From: Pandoraea horticolens
GTDB lineage: Bacteria; Pseudomonadota; Gammaproteobacteria; Burkholderiales; Burkholderiaceae
Direction: 5' to 3'
Length of the DNA: 64,000 nt
NCBI RefSeq assembly: GCF_902459555.1
Contig: NZ_CABPSM010000006.1
Span: 267,078 to 331,077 of the forward strand
The position numbers and the translations under genes are program-made. Below the pieces are notes generated by a model. The model saw only the letters and a list, made by a program, of their open reading frames with translations, did no database searches and had not been told where the DNA came from. This document shows positions 19,691 through 28,935 of this stretch, in pieces (the stretch's first letter is position 1; each line of letters starts with the position of its first letter).

Positions 19691-20143
19691 TCAGCGCTTC
19701 GGCGCGAGCAATGTGCCGCGGCACGCCTTGCTGCCACAGTGGCAGGCATACTCGCGTTTGAGTTTTGCGGTGTAGCGCGCGTCAATCACCAGACCGTAAT
19801 CGTAGAAAAGCTCTTCGCCCGGTTCGATCTCGCGCGTGGCGTAGATATAGACATGCTCGCCCTCTTCACGCGCTTCGCAGTTCGGCGAGCAGGCGTGGTT
19901 GATCCAGCGGGCATTGTTGCCGTCGACCTTGCCGTCGATGCAGCGACCGTCTTCCAGACTGAAATAGAAGGTATGCGTCGGGTGCGCCGGATCATGAGGA
20001 TGGCGGCGCAAGGCCTCACGCCACGAAATGATCTCGCCCTTGTACTCGATCACGCGATCCCCTTTCCTGAGACGCTTGACCGCGTACACCCCCTTACCGT
20101 GGACGCCGGACTTCCTGACTTCGATTCTGCGCTTGGCTGCCAT
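19691..20143 (-). CDS. SET-domain protein (putative lysine methyltransferase)
   Basis: A compact 150-residue SET protein. The N-terminal SAM-binding segment is SGVHGKGVYAVKRLRKGDRV, the core motif is RWINHACSPNCEA (the NHxCxPN signature), the catalytic-pocket tyrosine motif is GEELFYDYGL, and a post-SET-like cysteine cluster CHCGSKACRGT lies at the end. All elements of an active eukaryote-type SET methyltransferase appear intact. Targets are unknown: bacterial members may modify bacterial proteins, while some in intracellular bacteria act on host histones. It is a single gene in a core region, with no visible secretion signal. Codon use looks like its neighbours. Confidence 0.88.
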   Translation of the reverse strand: MAAKRRIEVRKSGVHGKGVYAVKRLRKGDRVIEYKGEIISWREALRRHPHDPAHPTHTFYFSLEDGRCIDGKVDGNNARWINHACSPNCEAREEGEHVYIYATREIEPGEELFYDYGLVIDARYTAKLKREYACHCGSKACRGTLLAPKR

Positions 20144-20223
20144 CTCTATGCGACGAGGTTTCGTGGATACAAAAAAGCGCAGTGTACAGGCAGGCGGCGA
20201 TCATGTGCGTGACAACGCGTGAC

Positions 20224-20257
20224 GAAAAAAAACGTCACCCGGTACCGGATGACGTTC
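20224..20257 (-). terminator. Rho-independent terminator after the MarR gene
   Basis: On the minus strand an ACGTCATCC / GGGTGACGT stem with a short GTACC-type loop (20231-20256) is followed by a run of eight T (20225-20232). It lies about 50 bp beyond the stop of the MarR gene and upstream of the SET gene. Confidence 0.75.
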
Positions 20258-20306
20258 TCCCCTTAGATCGCGCCACTTGTGCGCGACGCGAACGACGGTC
20301 TGCCGA

Positions 20307-20948
20307 TCAGGTCTTGCTGTACAGCTTCCAGGCTTTGCGCTGCGTAGCGATGTCGGCAAGCTCGTGCGCGTTGCAGTCGAGCGGTAGGCGCGAATCATCA
20401 TAATTCGCATTGAAGTGATTGCAGTGGTACGGTCCTTTGCTGCGTTCCACCACCGAGAAGTGGCTGCACGTCAGACACATGCGCTGCGGCGGCATGTCGC
20501 GACGCTCCTGCATCGTGAAGATCAGTTTGACGAGTGTCCGATAGAGCTGGGCAGACTCCTTCTCGCCGAGCGAGTCCGACGCCGAGGTCAGGAAGTTCGG
20601 CCATTGCGACGCCTTTTTGGCGGCCGTCTTGCCGCGCGCCGTCAGACGAAGCGCGAGAGCACGACCATCGTTGGCATCACGCCGTTTCTCGACAAGCCCT
20701 TTGCTTTCCAATGTACTCACGGCCTCGCTGACCGTGGCCGATGTGAGTGCGGCATCCACCGCAATCTCGCCTAATCGCATCGGCACGCCGCGCATGAGCA
20801 GAAGCGTAAGAATCTCGCCCTGCGTCGGCGTTAATCCAGCCATTGCCGCGCCAACCCAGGCGTGGCTCCGTAACGCGGTTCCCATGCGCAACAAACCTGC
20901 CGTTACGCGCTTGGAGAGCGCTTCATCTAGTGGGGTCGGAGTAGCCAT
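20307..20948 (-). CDS. MarR-family regulator with cysteine-rich C-terminal tail
   Basis: A 213-residue regulator. The winged helix is clear: LTPTQGEILTLLLMRGVPMR, then TSATVSEAVSTLESKGLVEK and the wing KRRDANDGRALALRLTARGK. The last 60 residues form an unusual extension with spaced cysteines and histidines (MCLTCSHF, then PYHCNHFNA, then LPLDCNAHE) that could bind a metal or sense redox state. MarR proteins are normally about 140-160 residues, so this is a distinct subgroup. It borders the gene-free 1.4-kb gap with DnaA boxes. Ligand and targets unknown. Confidence 0.85.
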   Translation of the reverse strand: MATPTPLDEALSKRVTAGLLRMGTALRSHAWVGAAMAGLTPTQGEILTLLLMRGVPMRLGEIAVDAALTSATVSEAVSTLESKGLVEKRRDANDGRALALRLTARGKTAAKKASQWPNFLTSASDSLGEKESAQLYRTLVKLIFTMQERRDMPPQRMCLTCSHFSVVERSKGPYHCNHFNANYDDSRLPLDCNAHELADIATQRKAWKLYSKT

Positions 20949-21792
20949 GATTTTCGTTAGGATTTCTAAAAACTATACGTCGATAATACAGCTTGTCAAA
21001 TGAACCCACGGGCGGTGCATCACACGTCTAAACATTGCAATCTCTTCATTTCGGCGCCCCGCCCGGGGGAAACCCTAAGCTACTTCCGTGTCGATACGCG
21101 ACGGCAAGTCGCTGTTGAACTAGCCGCCCCACCACGATTCCATTGTGTGTTCTGAGTTTAATTTTGGCGTATCAGTTCTTGTACTGATCTCCCAAATCCT
21201 ACTCACGATGTTTACAAAATATTGGTGTCCTGCGCACTCGTGGTGCGAAGCATTTTCCGTCGAAAAATGTTTCGCATCCCATGCGAATTTCATCAATTGA
21301 TGAATAGGTGTAGCGTCCAGTTGTCTGTCGAACCGCGTCGCATCCCGCATCATGTTCATTTCTCCCCGCAAAGCCACGCCGGCTATGGCTTGCAGGCAAA
21401 TGTCGCTACCTGTCTCTCACCTCCGTTTTGCGTCGCCGGCCATCGGAAATTCTCCCGATCGTCAAGAAATTTCCGGCCGCCACAGGCTTTTCATGCGCAC
21501 GCAATCGCCGTCCCGCCTTTCGGACAGAACGCAAATTATTTGAAACACAACTGCCAGTCGCCAGTCGGCGGTGGCAGGGTTCCTCAGAAAAGTGGGGAAA
21601 TAAGGGCTCGGCGTGTCCGCAGGTGACACCTTCGGGACATGCGAATCGAAGAATTTGACAGTACCGGCGATTTCGCTCGTTACAGCCAGAAAAACCAACA
21701 TCAATCACTTCTTACACCACGCGCGGCAAGTCGAAAAACGGAGTGGCGAGATTGTATCCGCGAACCGGTCGGCCAACGTAAGAACGTCAAAA
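20949..21792. other. Gene-free stretch left of the DnaA-box cluster
   Basis: No open frame here has codon use or a family match that I would accept as a gene. The sequence is more AT-rich than the surrounding genes, especially 21160-21300 and 21640-21800. It forms one intergenic gap with the DnaA-box cluster to its right. Confidence 0.6.
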
Positions 21793-22095
21793 TTATCCAC
21801 AAAACCCCATTTTCGGGGGTGCTTTGCACAAAATTTAGGCGCCTGTGGATAACTTTATGGATAACTTATCGGACTAGATGTGCATGGGTTCGGGATAACT
21901 TGCGAATCTTTCCACAGGGGCAAAAACTGTCCCGAGTTGTTCTTGGGATACCCGCTGTTTTTCCATCCAGTTCTCATTCGGGCAACTTTCTGTTTACACA
22001 ACGTTAACTGTGGTTATCCACAGGAGTGGGTTGCCTTTGTTAACTACTACTATGTATACATACAGTAAACCTATTAAAACCTTAAAAACTGACTA
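21793..22095. other. Candidate replication origin: DnaA-box cluster next to an AT-rich stretch
   Basis: Three perfect TTATCCACA boxes occur at 21793-21801, 21844-21852 (reverse) and 22014-22022. A one-mismatch box lies at 21856-21864 (reverse), and weaker matches lie near 21890, 21909 and 21991. Immediately right, 22030-22095 is strongly AT-rich (TACTATGTATACATACAG and poly-A/T tracts), like a DNA-unwinding element. The array sits in a 1.4-kb gap without genes. This is a typical oriC layout, but dnaA is 19 kb away and has its own boxes, so which region fires is uncertain. Confidence 0.6.
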
Positions 22096-22263
22096 CGAGC
22101 GACGCGAAAACCGGAAAACCCGCTCAGCCTGGACATCGGAAAACGCAGCGCTCGCGGTGCGTGATCCTGGCCTTGCCAGAACGTTCTGCCATCGTTAGCG
22201 GCACAAACGGGAGGCACGTTCCGTCCAGTGCCGCTGAATCCGCATGCTGCAAATCCAGCAGGC

Positions 22264-22293
22264 AATAAAAAACCCCGCCAAGGCGGGGGTTTC
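22264..22293 (-). terminator. Rho-independent terminator after the carboxylate-amine ligase gene
   Basis: On the minus strand AACCCCCGCC, a short loop, then GGCGGGGTT is followed by TTTTTTATT. The stem is at 22271-22292 and lies about 80 bp beyond the stop at 22371. Confidence 0.8.
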
Positions 22294-22370
22294 GTCACAC
22301 CGATCGCATAACGACGGGCGTTGCCACAGACAAACGGTCGGGAAACGGCGCCGTTCCCCTCGACATCAGG

Positions 22371-23486
22371 TCATGCCACCCATCGCAAGCATTGCTGGCG
22401 AACCATTTCGTTGAGCGACTTCGCGTCGGCGTATACGTCGCGCAACCAGACTGCGTCGTTCTTGCCCGATGCAATGAGCTGACGAATCTCTTCACAGGCC
22501 GCTTCGGCCTCCAGCGCCGCTGCATGCGGCTTGATGACTTCCAGCGTCTGCGCGACGTGCTGACCCAGTGTGGTGCGCTCACCCGTCTGTGGGTCCACGT
22601 AGGCGCCGTCCAGACCGAAACGGCAGGCCTCGAAGCGATTGAACGTGTAGACGAGGTAATCGTCCTCACTCAGGATGAACGGACGCTCCTCGAGCAGATA
22701 ACGGGCCAGAGACTGGATATAACAGGCGATGGCGGCCGCTCGGTCGACCGACAAGGGGGTATCCATGACTCGCACTTCGATCGTCCCAAAACCCGGTTTA
22801 GGACGGATATCCCAGTAGAAGTCCTTCATGCTCTCGACAACACCGGTTTTCACCATCTTGTCGAAGTACGTCTCGAAGTCCTCCCACTTCAGAACGAACG
22901 GCGCACGGCCCGAGAGTGGAAACGCAAATACCGAATTCAGACGCGCTGAATGAAAGCCTGTGTCGACCCCTTGCACGTACGGCGACGATGCCGACAGCGC
23001 AATAAAGTGCGGGATATAACGCGACATGGCGTGAAGCAGGTATAGCGCGCTGTCGGGGTCTGGACAGCCGATGTGGACGTGCTGTCCGAATACCGTGAAC
23101 TGCTTGGCGAGGTAGCCGTAAAGCTCGGAGAGAAAGTGAAAACGCGGCGAGTCGTAAATCGTGCGTTCGCTCCAGCGCTGGAAGGCATGCGTGCCGCCAC
23201 CGCACAAGCCGACGTTAAGTTGCTCGCTCGCGGCCACCAGCACATCGCGGACGCGTCGTAGTTGCGTCACGGCGTCGCTGTGGTGATGGCAGATGTCCGT
23301 CGACAACTCGATCATGCTTTCGGTCATTTCCGGTTTGATCTCGCCTGGATGTGTCTCCTTGGCCACGAGCCGCATCAGATCGGCAGCGGCCTTCGTCAGA
23401 TCGTAATCGTGACGATTGACGAGTTGCATCTCCAGCTCCACGCCGAAAGTGCACGGCTTCGAGGGAATGAATTCTTCTAATGACAT
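22371..23486 (-). CDS. ybdK: Carboxylate-amine ligase, glutamate-cysteine ligase type 2 family (YbdK-like)
   Basis: A 371-residue GCS2-family enzyme of the expected length. Landmarks are [10 protein letters not shown] near the start, [33 protein letters not shown], the metal/nucleotide region [14 protein letters not shown] and the late [15 protein letters not shown]. These enzymes ligate a gamma- or alpha-carboxylate to an amine with ATP; some make gamma-glutamylcysteine weakly. Physiological substrate unknown. It starts 3 bp after the antiporter gene's stop with a GGAAGGA-like site upstream, so the two are translated from one message. Confidence 0.9.
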   Translation of the reverse strand: MSLEEFIPSKPCTFGVELEMQLVNRHDYDLTKAAADLMRLVAKETHPGEIKPEMTESMIELSTDICHHHSDAVTQLRRVRDVLVAASEQLNVGLCGGGTHAFQRWSERTIYDSPRFHFLSELYGYLAKQFTVFGQHVHIGCPDPDSALYLLHAMSRYIPHFIALSASSPYVQGVDTGFHSARLNSVFAFPLSGRAPFVLKWEDFETYFDKMVKTGVVESMKDFYWDIRPKPGFGTIEVRVMDTPLSVDRAAAIACYIQSLARYLLEERPFILSEDDYLVYTFNRFEACRFGLDGAYVDPQTGERTTLGQHVAQTLEVIKPHAAALEAEAACEEIRQLIASGKNDAVWLRDVYADAKSLNEMVRQQCLRWVA

Positions 23487-23489
23487 GGC

Positions 23490-24695
23490 TTAATCCTTCC
23501 GTTCACCGACAAGGGCCAATGCCCAATAGACTGCCAACGGCCCAACCAGTTGCAGCAGCGCAATGGCACACATCACCACGGCCTTGAGCATCGGGTCGAA
23601 CTGCGGGTAGATATCGTACGTGTCGGCAACGAGTACGAACGCGAGGCTGGCCATCGGGCACAACGACAACCCGAGCGCGATGGCCTGCTTGTAGCTGATG
23701 CCTGCCTGATGGGCGACGGCAACCGTGCCCACCACCTTGGCGAGCGAGCGTACGATGATGATCGCCAATGCCGCCAACCCGCCGATCACAACGTATTGCC
23801 ACTGGAACGCCAGAGATGTCAGAACGAAGAGCACAACCGCGAGCAACCAGCCCGCCGTGCCGAAGTACGCGGGCCAAAGCTGTGGGCGCTCCTCGACGTT
23901 CCGGAAAATGATCCCGGCTAGCAGCAGCGTGAGCGAGTTCGGCAGCTTGAGCATATGCACGAGCGCGACCATCAACATGATTAGACCGATGAGCACCACG
24001 AAGGCATGATGATCCTGACTGCCGAAATTGCGGAAGACGAGATTGCAGGCCTTCGCAAGTACGAACGCCAGCACGATCGAGCCGATGAGCAGATACAACG
24101 GGTGAAACAGCACTACCCAGAAGCTGGAGTGGTAAGCCTGGTGCATCCAGCCGTAGACAAGCTTGACCGCGACGACCGCGTACACGCTGTTGAGTGCCGC
24201 CAGTGCCAGCAAGCGCTCCGTCACCTGACCTTCGGCGCGCAGTTCGTTCTTGAGCTGGATGACCACGGCAGGCGAGGTCGCCATGCTGATGGCGCCGATG
24301 AGCACGGCCGTCAGCGGCGACACGCCGAAGACCCGCAGCACCACGTAGACGGCCACGAAGGTGAGCAAGGCCTCCAGCGCGCTAGTGACAATGATCCAGG
24401 GATTCGCCCGCATCCATTTCAGGTTGAGGCGGCTGCCCAGTTCGAATAACAACAGGCCCAACGCCAGGTCGATCAGCAGCCGGATGGCCGCGCTTGTCTG
24501 TGCGTCCAGCATCGACGAAAGACCCAGGGTGCCACCGGCTAGCCCGACCACGGCGTAACCGGTAATGCGCGGCAGGCGCAGTTTCCGGAAACAGATCTCC
24601 CCGGCGAGTCCGGCAAATACCAATGCCAGCCCGGCGAAGAAAACGGGATCGGGCGCCGGCGGCCAGCCCGGAAAAAGGGACAGTTCCGACGTCAT
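23490..24695 (-). CDS. Cation:proton antiporter, CPA2/KefB-type membrane domain
   Basis: A 401-residue protein with about 12-13 hydrophobic helices and no C-terminal TrkA-N domain. Typical elements are LPRITGYAVVGLAGGTLGLS and ALGLLLFELGSRLNLKWM near the N-terminus, then SPLTAVLIGAISMATSPAVV with the conserved transport-core Ser/Thr-Pro. It would exchange K+ or Na+ for protons. ATG 24695 is the first start that keeps only family-like sequence; frames extend further upstream but look non-coding. It forms a two-gene operon with the ligase downstream. Confidence 0.87.
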   Translation of the reverse strand: MTSELSLFPGWPPAPDPVFFAGLALVFAGLAGEICFRKLRLPRITGYAVVGLAGGTLGLSSMLDAQTSAAIRLLIDLALGLLLFELGSRLNLKWMRANPWIIVTSALEALLTFVAVYVVLRVFGVSPLTAVLIGAISMATSPAVVIQLKNELRAEGQVTERLLALAALNSVYAVVAVKLVYGWMHQAYHSSFWVVLFHPLYLLIGSIVLAFVLAKACNLVFRNFGSQDHHAFVVLIGLIMLMVALVHMLKLPNSLTLLLAGIIFRNVEERPQLWPAYFGTAGWLLAVVLFVLTSLAFQWQYVVIGGLAALAIIIVRSLAKVVGTVAVAHQAGISYKQAIALGLSLCPMASLAFVLVADTYDIYPQFDPMLKAVVMCAIALLQLVGPLAVYWALALVGERKD

Positions 24696-25192
24696 TAATG
24701 CTCGCTTTGCGCCGCTTGACGGCGCATCAAGTGGTGGAAAGGAAAGAAGTCGCGCGCGGGGTTGCAGATGAAGGACAAATGCGCGACGAACCCGAAGGGT
24801 TGGGTTCATTTTGCCACACTCGGTTTCTGCCGATTTCAAACGGCCGTCACGTTGGTAGTACGTCTGCTGTGCGGGAACGTTCGGATGGTCGCGTTTCCTC
24901 ACCCTGCCGAACAAGGGGAAGGTGACGCTTCGGGACGGATGTCGGGCGAGCGCAGAAAGGTACGGGGGCAAGCGCCGTAGGCGCGTCGCTCCCCGCACGG
25001 GGCGGGCTTTCTACCCATATAGGGTCAGATTCGATTTATTACCGCAGCGCCAATTTTCGGAGAAAAACACTTTAGGACCCGTCACACGCAGGCGTGAGGG
25101 GCGCGGCGAACGGATATGCGTGGGTTTTGGCTCGCGATCCAGAATAGATGGGAACCGGGCGGCGAGAGGTGACGCGCCGGTTCTCGGGCTTG
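24696..25192. other. Gene-free stretch between the antiporter gene and mnmC
   Basis: About 500 bp in which I recognise no gene. It should hold the promoter of the minus-strand antiporter operon near 24700-24850. Sequence near 25015-25075 is locally AT-rich. Confidence 0.5.
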
Positions 25193-27199
25193 TCAGCCTT
25201 TGCGCAGCGCGTGCATCACGTAGCGAGCAGGGTCGATGGCGTCGGCCAGATCCGCACCGATGGGCCACGGTTCGCCTTCGATTTGGCTGGCGACCAGTTC
25301 CGCACAAAGCGACGCGAACACCAGCCCCCGTGAGCCGAACGCAAAGCTTGCGTACAGGCCTTCTAGACGCGGCAGGTCCCGCAGGTGCCCACCGGTCAAC
25401 CGTCGTCGTAGCGGCTCGATGGCGGCCATATCCGGCAGTTGCCCGGCCATCGGCAGCCGGTCGGGCATCAACGAGCGGAATGCCGTGCGTCCGCCTAGCT
25501 CGGCGGCGGCGCTTTCGCTGGCCAGTCCTGCATCGCCGAACACCTCGGCACGGGCCGGCAGCAGCGCGGCAAGACGGCGCAAATTGGCTTGATGGTCGGC
25601 TACACGCACTTCCTCTGCCGGATCGTCAAAGCCGTATGTCGCGCCTGTGATTGGCCCGGCGCCTCCGAGAGGCGATGGTGCGACATAGCCATCACCGCAG
25701 ACCGGCACGCGCAACTCGGGCAACGTGTCGGGCGGCAGAAAGGTCAACTGCCCGCGCACCCGTTTGACGGGCAGGAACTCGGGCGCGAGATACGGGGCGA
25801 GCAGTTTCTGCGAGACATCGGCGGCCGTCACCACCGCGACGTCGGCCTCGGCGAGCACGCGTCCCGTCTCGTCGATCGCGGCCCAGCGGCCATTGCGCGG
25901 TTCGAGCCGTTGCACGTTCACGCCATAGCGCGCGTCAAGCGACGGGCCGGCAGCGACCAGTTCCGCTCGGCACAGCATGGCCGGTGCGAGCCAGCCGCCT
26001 TCCGGATACCAGATACCGCCGTGTGCCAGCGTTTCCCCGGCAAGTGCCGAGGCTTGGGTCTTGTCGACCCACTTCGCATACGTTTCCGGATACCCATGTA
26101 CGGCAGCGAGCTGCTGCATGGCCTGCGCTTCCACGTCGGTCATGGCGACCTGCAACAAGCCGTCGGCCCGTCCGGGCAGCCCGCCCGGCAACGTTCTCCA
26201 CTGCGAGAGTGCATACAAAAACCCTGCGCGGGTGAGGCGCGACAACACATTGTCGTCCGCCGAGAGTTGCGGATGAAAGACACCCGCCGGATTGCCCGAC
26301 GCGGCAGTTCCAGGTGCCTGTGCCCGTTCGAACAGACGCACCCGCCAGCCGCGCGCGATGAGCCGCCGCGCCATCGCCGCGCCCGCCATTCCGGCACCGA
26401 CGACAATGGCCTCGCGGCCTCGCGGCGGCGGGGCCGCAGGCGGATCGTACCGGCGCATCCGGTACGCTGGCGCGTAGTCGCCCGCGAGCATGTCGCGCTT
26501 GTAGCCATAACCGGGCCGCCGTGCCATCGTGAAGCCGGTGGCAATCAGATCGCGCCGCACCTGTCCGGCAGATGTGTAGGTGGACAGCGTCGCCCCGTCG
26601 CGCGCCAGGCGGCTGAGCGTCTTGAAGACGTTCGCCGTCCACAAGTCGGGATTCTTGGCCGGGGAGAAGCCGTCGAGATAGAAGGCATCCGCGCCGGCCC
26701 GCAGCAAAGGCATCAGATCGAAAAAATCGCCGAAGCCGACGCTCAGCACCACGCTTGGCGCCACTTCCAGCCGGTGCCAACCCGCCACCGGAGACGGCCA
26801 GAGGTCGCACAGCCGTTGCACGAGCGGCGCCAGTTCGGTCATGCCGGGCAGCACGAGCATCGACTCGAGAACGCGGCGCAGATCCTGCGCACGGAACGGA
26901 AACTTCTCTACCGACACGAAATGCAGCCGCGTGGGCCGCTGCGGATCGTCTCGCCACGCAGCCCACGTCGCCAGGAAATTCAGGCCCAGACCGAAGCCGG
27001 TCTCGACGATCACGAATTGCTCGCGGCCGCGCCAGCGCTCGGGAAGATCGTTGCCACCGAGAAAGACGTGCCGCGCCTGCCCCAGCGCCCCGTTGACGCT
27101 GTGATAGACGTCGTCGAATACCCTCGAGTAAGGCGTGCCGTCTGTGGCGGTTGCCGGTTCTGCCGGCTGGATGCGGCTCGGGCCTGGTCGATGGCTCAT
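25193..27199 (-). CDS. mnmC: Bifunctional tRNA 5-methylaminomethyl-2-thiouridine biosynthesis protein MnmC
   Basis: A 668-residue fusion. The N-terminal methyltransferase (MnmC2) has IVETGFGLGLNFLATWAAW and DAFYLDGFSPAKNPDLWT. The C-terminal FAD oxidase (MnmC1) starts at AIVVGAGMAGAAMARRLIAR and contains GNPAGVFHPQLSADDN and, near the end, GSRGLVFASLCAELVA. It completes mnm5s2U at the wobble base of certain tRNAs: the oxidase removes the carboxymethyl group, then the methyltransferase adds the methyl. The ATG at 27199 overlaps the stop of the ClC gene (ATGA), implying coupled translation. It acts downstream of MnmE, also in this window. Confidence 0.95.
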   Translation of the reverse strand: MSHRPGPSRIQPAEPATATDGTPYSRVFDDVYHSVNGALGQARHVFLGGNDLPERWRGREQFVIVETGFGLGLNFLATWAAWRDDPQRPTRLHFVSVEKFPFRAQDLRRVLESMLVLPGMTELAPLVQRLCDLWPSPVAGWHRLEVAPSVVLSVGFGDFFDLMPLLRAGADAFYLDGFSPAKNPDLWTANVFKTLSRLARDGATLSTYTSAGQVRRDLIATGFTMARRPGYGYKRDMLAGDYAPAYRMRRYDPPAAPPPRGREAIVVGAGMAGAAMARRLIARGWRVRLFERAQAPGTAASGNPAGVFHPQLSADDNVLSRLTRAGFLYALSQWRTLPGGLPGRADGLLQVAMTDVEAQAMQQLAAVHGYPETYAKWVDKTQASALAGETLAHGGIWYPEGGWLAPAMLCRAELVAAGPSLDARYGVNVQRLEPRNGRWAAIDETGRVLAEADVAVVTAADVSQKLLAPYLAPEFLPVKRVRGQLTFLPPDTLPELRVPVCGDGYVAPSPLGGAGPITGATYGFDDPAEEVRVADHQANLRRLAALLPARAEVFGDAGLASESAAAELGGRTAFRSLMPDRLPMAGQLPDMAAIEPLRRRLTGGHLRDLPRLEGLYASFAFGSRGLVFASLCAELVASQIEGEPWPIGADLADAIDPARYVMHALRKG

Positions 27200-28935
27200 T
27201 CGCGCCCCCGTTCTTCGGTCACGATCTCGATGAGCCCCGGCAGCGAGACGACGCCCAGCCACTTGCCTTCCCCATCCGTCACGGGCACCCAGTCGGCGTG
27301 CATCGTGCCGACGGCGCGCAGGGCGCCGACTAACGTCATCTCGCCGTCGAGCGCCTTGCACGGCGTGATCGCTTCCGTCCACAGTTCCGGCTTGCCGGTG
27401 GCCTGACGCTTCCACCAGTTCGCGGCGTCCAGCATTCCGGCAAGACGCCCGTCCGGTGCACGCACCACGAGGTTACGATAGCCTGTCGCGATAAAGCGCT
27501 CTCCGATGATCTCCGAGTGGTCGGCGGCGCTCACTATGGCGTCGTTGTCCACTGCAAGCGATGACAGACGCATCGCGCTGCCTTCGCCGGTCATCGATAA
27601 CCACCGGCCGGCAACCCGATTGCGGCGCAGCGACTTCGCGTACACGGAGTCGGCACGCAGTGTCTGAGCGGTGAGATAGGCCGTCACGCAGGCCAGCATC
27701 AGGGGCAGCACGACCTGGTAACTCAGCGTCATCTCGAAGATCATCAGAATCGACATCAGCGGCGCGTAGGTCGTTGCCGCCAGAAACGCGCCCATGCCGA
27801 CCACGGCGTAGCTGCTGGCCACTGAGGCCGTCGCCGGAGCGAGTGCGTTCATCGCCAGACCGTAAAGGCTACCGAGCGCGGCACCGACGAAGAGCGTGGG
27901 TGTAAACACACCGCCCACCGCGCCGGAACCCGCCGACGATGCGGTCGCCAGCACCTTGAACACCAGCACCATCGCCAGCGCCTGCCAAGCCCAGTGGGTG
28001 TGCAGGATCGAGTTGACCACGCTGTATCCGTTACCCCAGACCTGCGGCACTTGCAGCGACAGCACGCCCACGACGAGACCGCCCAACGCCAGACGCACGA
28101 ACAGCGGCACGGGCAATGCGCCGAAGCGTTCCTTGGCGGTGTCGAGCAGACGCAGGAACAGCGGCGCGAGCACACCCGCGAGCATGCCGAGACCCACATA
28201 GAAGAAGACTTCCCAGCCGGAAACGAAATCGAAGCGCGGCATCTGATAGACCGCTTCGTAGCCGAGGAACTGGCGGATGACGATGTTCGCGATGACCGAG
28301 GCCACGACCAGCGGGCCGAGCGTTGCCGTCGAAATCGAGCCGTAGACGATCTCGGAGATGAACAGTGCACCCGCGATCGGGGCGTTATAAGCCGATGTGA
28401 TCCCGGCCGTCGCGCCGCAGGCGACGAGCAGACGCAGACGCTCCGGGGGAAACGCGAGAATACGGCCGACGAGCGACGCGAACATCGCGGCGAGCTGCAC
28501 CATCGGCCCTTCCCGCCCGATCGACGCCCCCGAGGCCACTGAGCACAGCGACGACAGGCTTTTGACGAGCGTCTGGCGCAGGCTGAGCACGCCCGTGCCG
28601 ATGGCAATGGCTTCCATATAGTCGTCGGCGCCCTTCTTCGGTACCCACAACGTGGCGTATTGCAGGATTAGCCCGGCGATCAGGCCGCCGGCGGTGGGCA
28701 GCAGCAGGCGCTGCCACCAGTTCAGGTTCTGCGCGAGTTCGACCATGCCGCTGCGGTGTCCGGCGAGCAGGAATTGCAGGCCCGAGAGCGCTTCGCGAAA
28801 CGCCACGGTCGCTAACGCCCCCAGCAGACCGACGATGCAGGCAAGCAGCAGCGTGATTTGCAGAGTGTTTGGTGCGAATTGGCGCCGCACCCACACAACG
28901 ACGGGCAATTTTGCCCAGGCGGACACTGCTGACAC
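27196..28935 (-). CDS. ClC-family chloride channel/transporter with C-terminal CBS region
   Basis: A 579-residue ClC protein. The GREGP selectivity motif is present (ASGASIGREGPMVQLAAMF), as is SAYNAPIAGALFISEIVYG after it and GSGAVGGVFTPTLFVGAALG later. The first GSGIP-type motif is replaced by KKGADDYMEAI. After the last membrane helix come two CBS-like segments, ERFIATGYRNLVVRAPDGRL and DWVPVTDGEGKWLGVVSLPG. It moves chloride, perhaps coupled to protons. The start is a GTG at 28935 with a weak ribosome-binding site. It overlaps mnmC by ATGA. Confidence 0.9.
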   Translation of the reverse strand: MSAVSAWAKLPVVVWVRRQFAPNTLQITLLLACIVGLLGALATVAFREALSGLQFLLAGHRSGMVELAQNLNWWQRLLLPTAGGLIAGLILQYATLWVPKKGADDYMEAIAIGTGVLSLRQTLVKSLSSLCSVASGASIGREGPMVQLAAMFASLVGRILAFPPERLRLLVACGATAGITSAYNAPIAGALFISEIVYGSISTATLGPLVVASVIANIVIRQFLGYEAVYQMPRFDFVSGWEVFFYVGLGMLAGVLAPLFLRLLDTAKERFGALPVPLFVRLALGGLVVGVLSLQVPQVWGNGYSVVNSILHTHWAWQALAMVLVFKVLATASSAGSGAVGGVFTPTLFVGAALGSLYGLAMNALAPATASVASSYAVVGMGAFLAATTYAPLMSILMIFEMTLSYQVVLPLMLACVTAYLTAQTLRADSVYAKSLRRNRVAGRWLSMTGEGSAMRLSSLAVDNDAIVSAADHSEIIGERFIATGYRNLVVRAPDGRLAGMLDAANWWKRQATGKPELWTEAITPCKALDGEMTLVGALRAVGTMHADWVPVTDGEGKWLGVVSLPGLIEIVTEERGRE

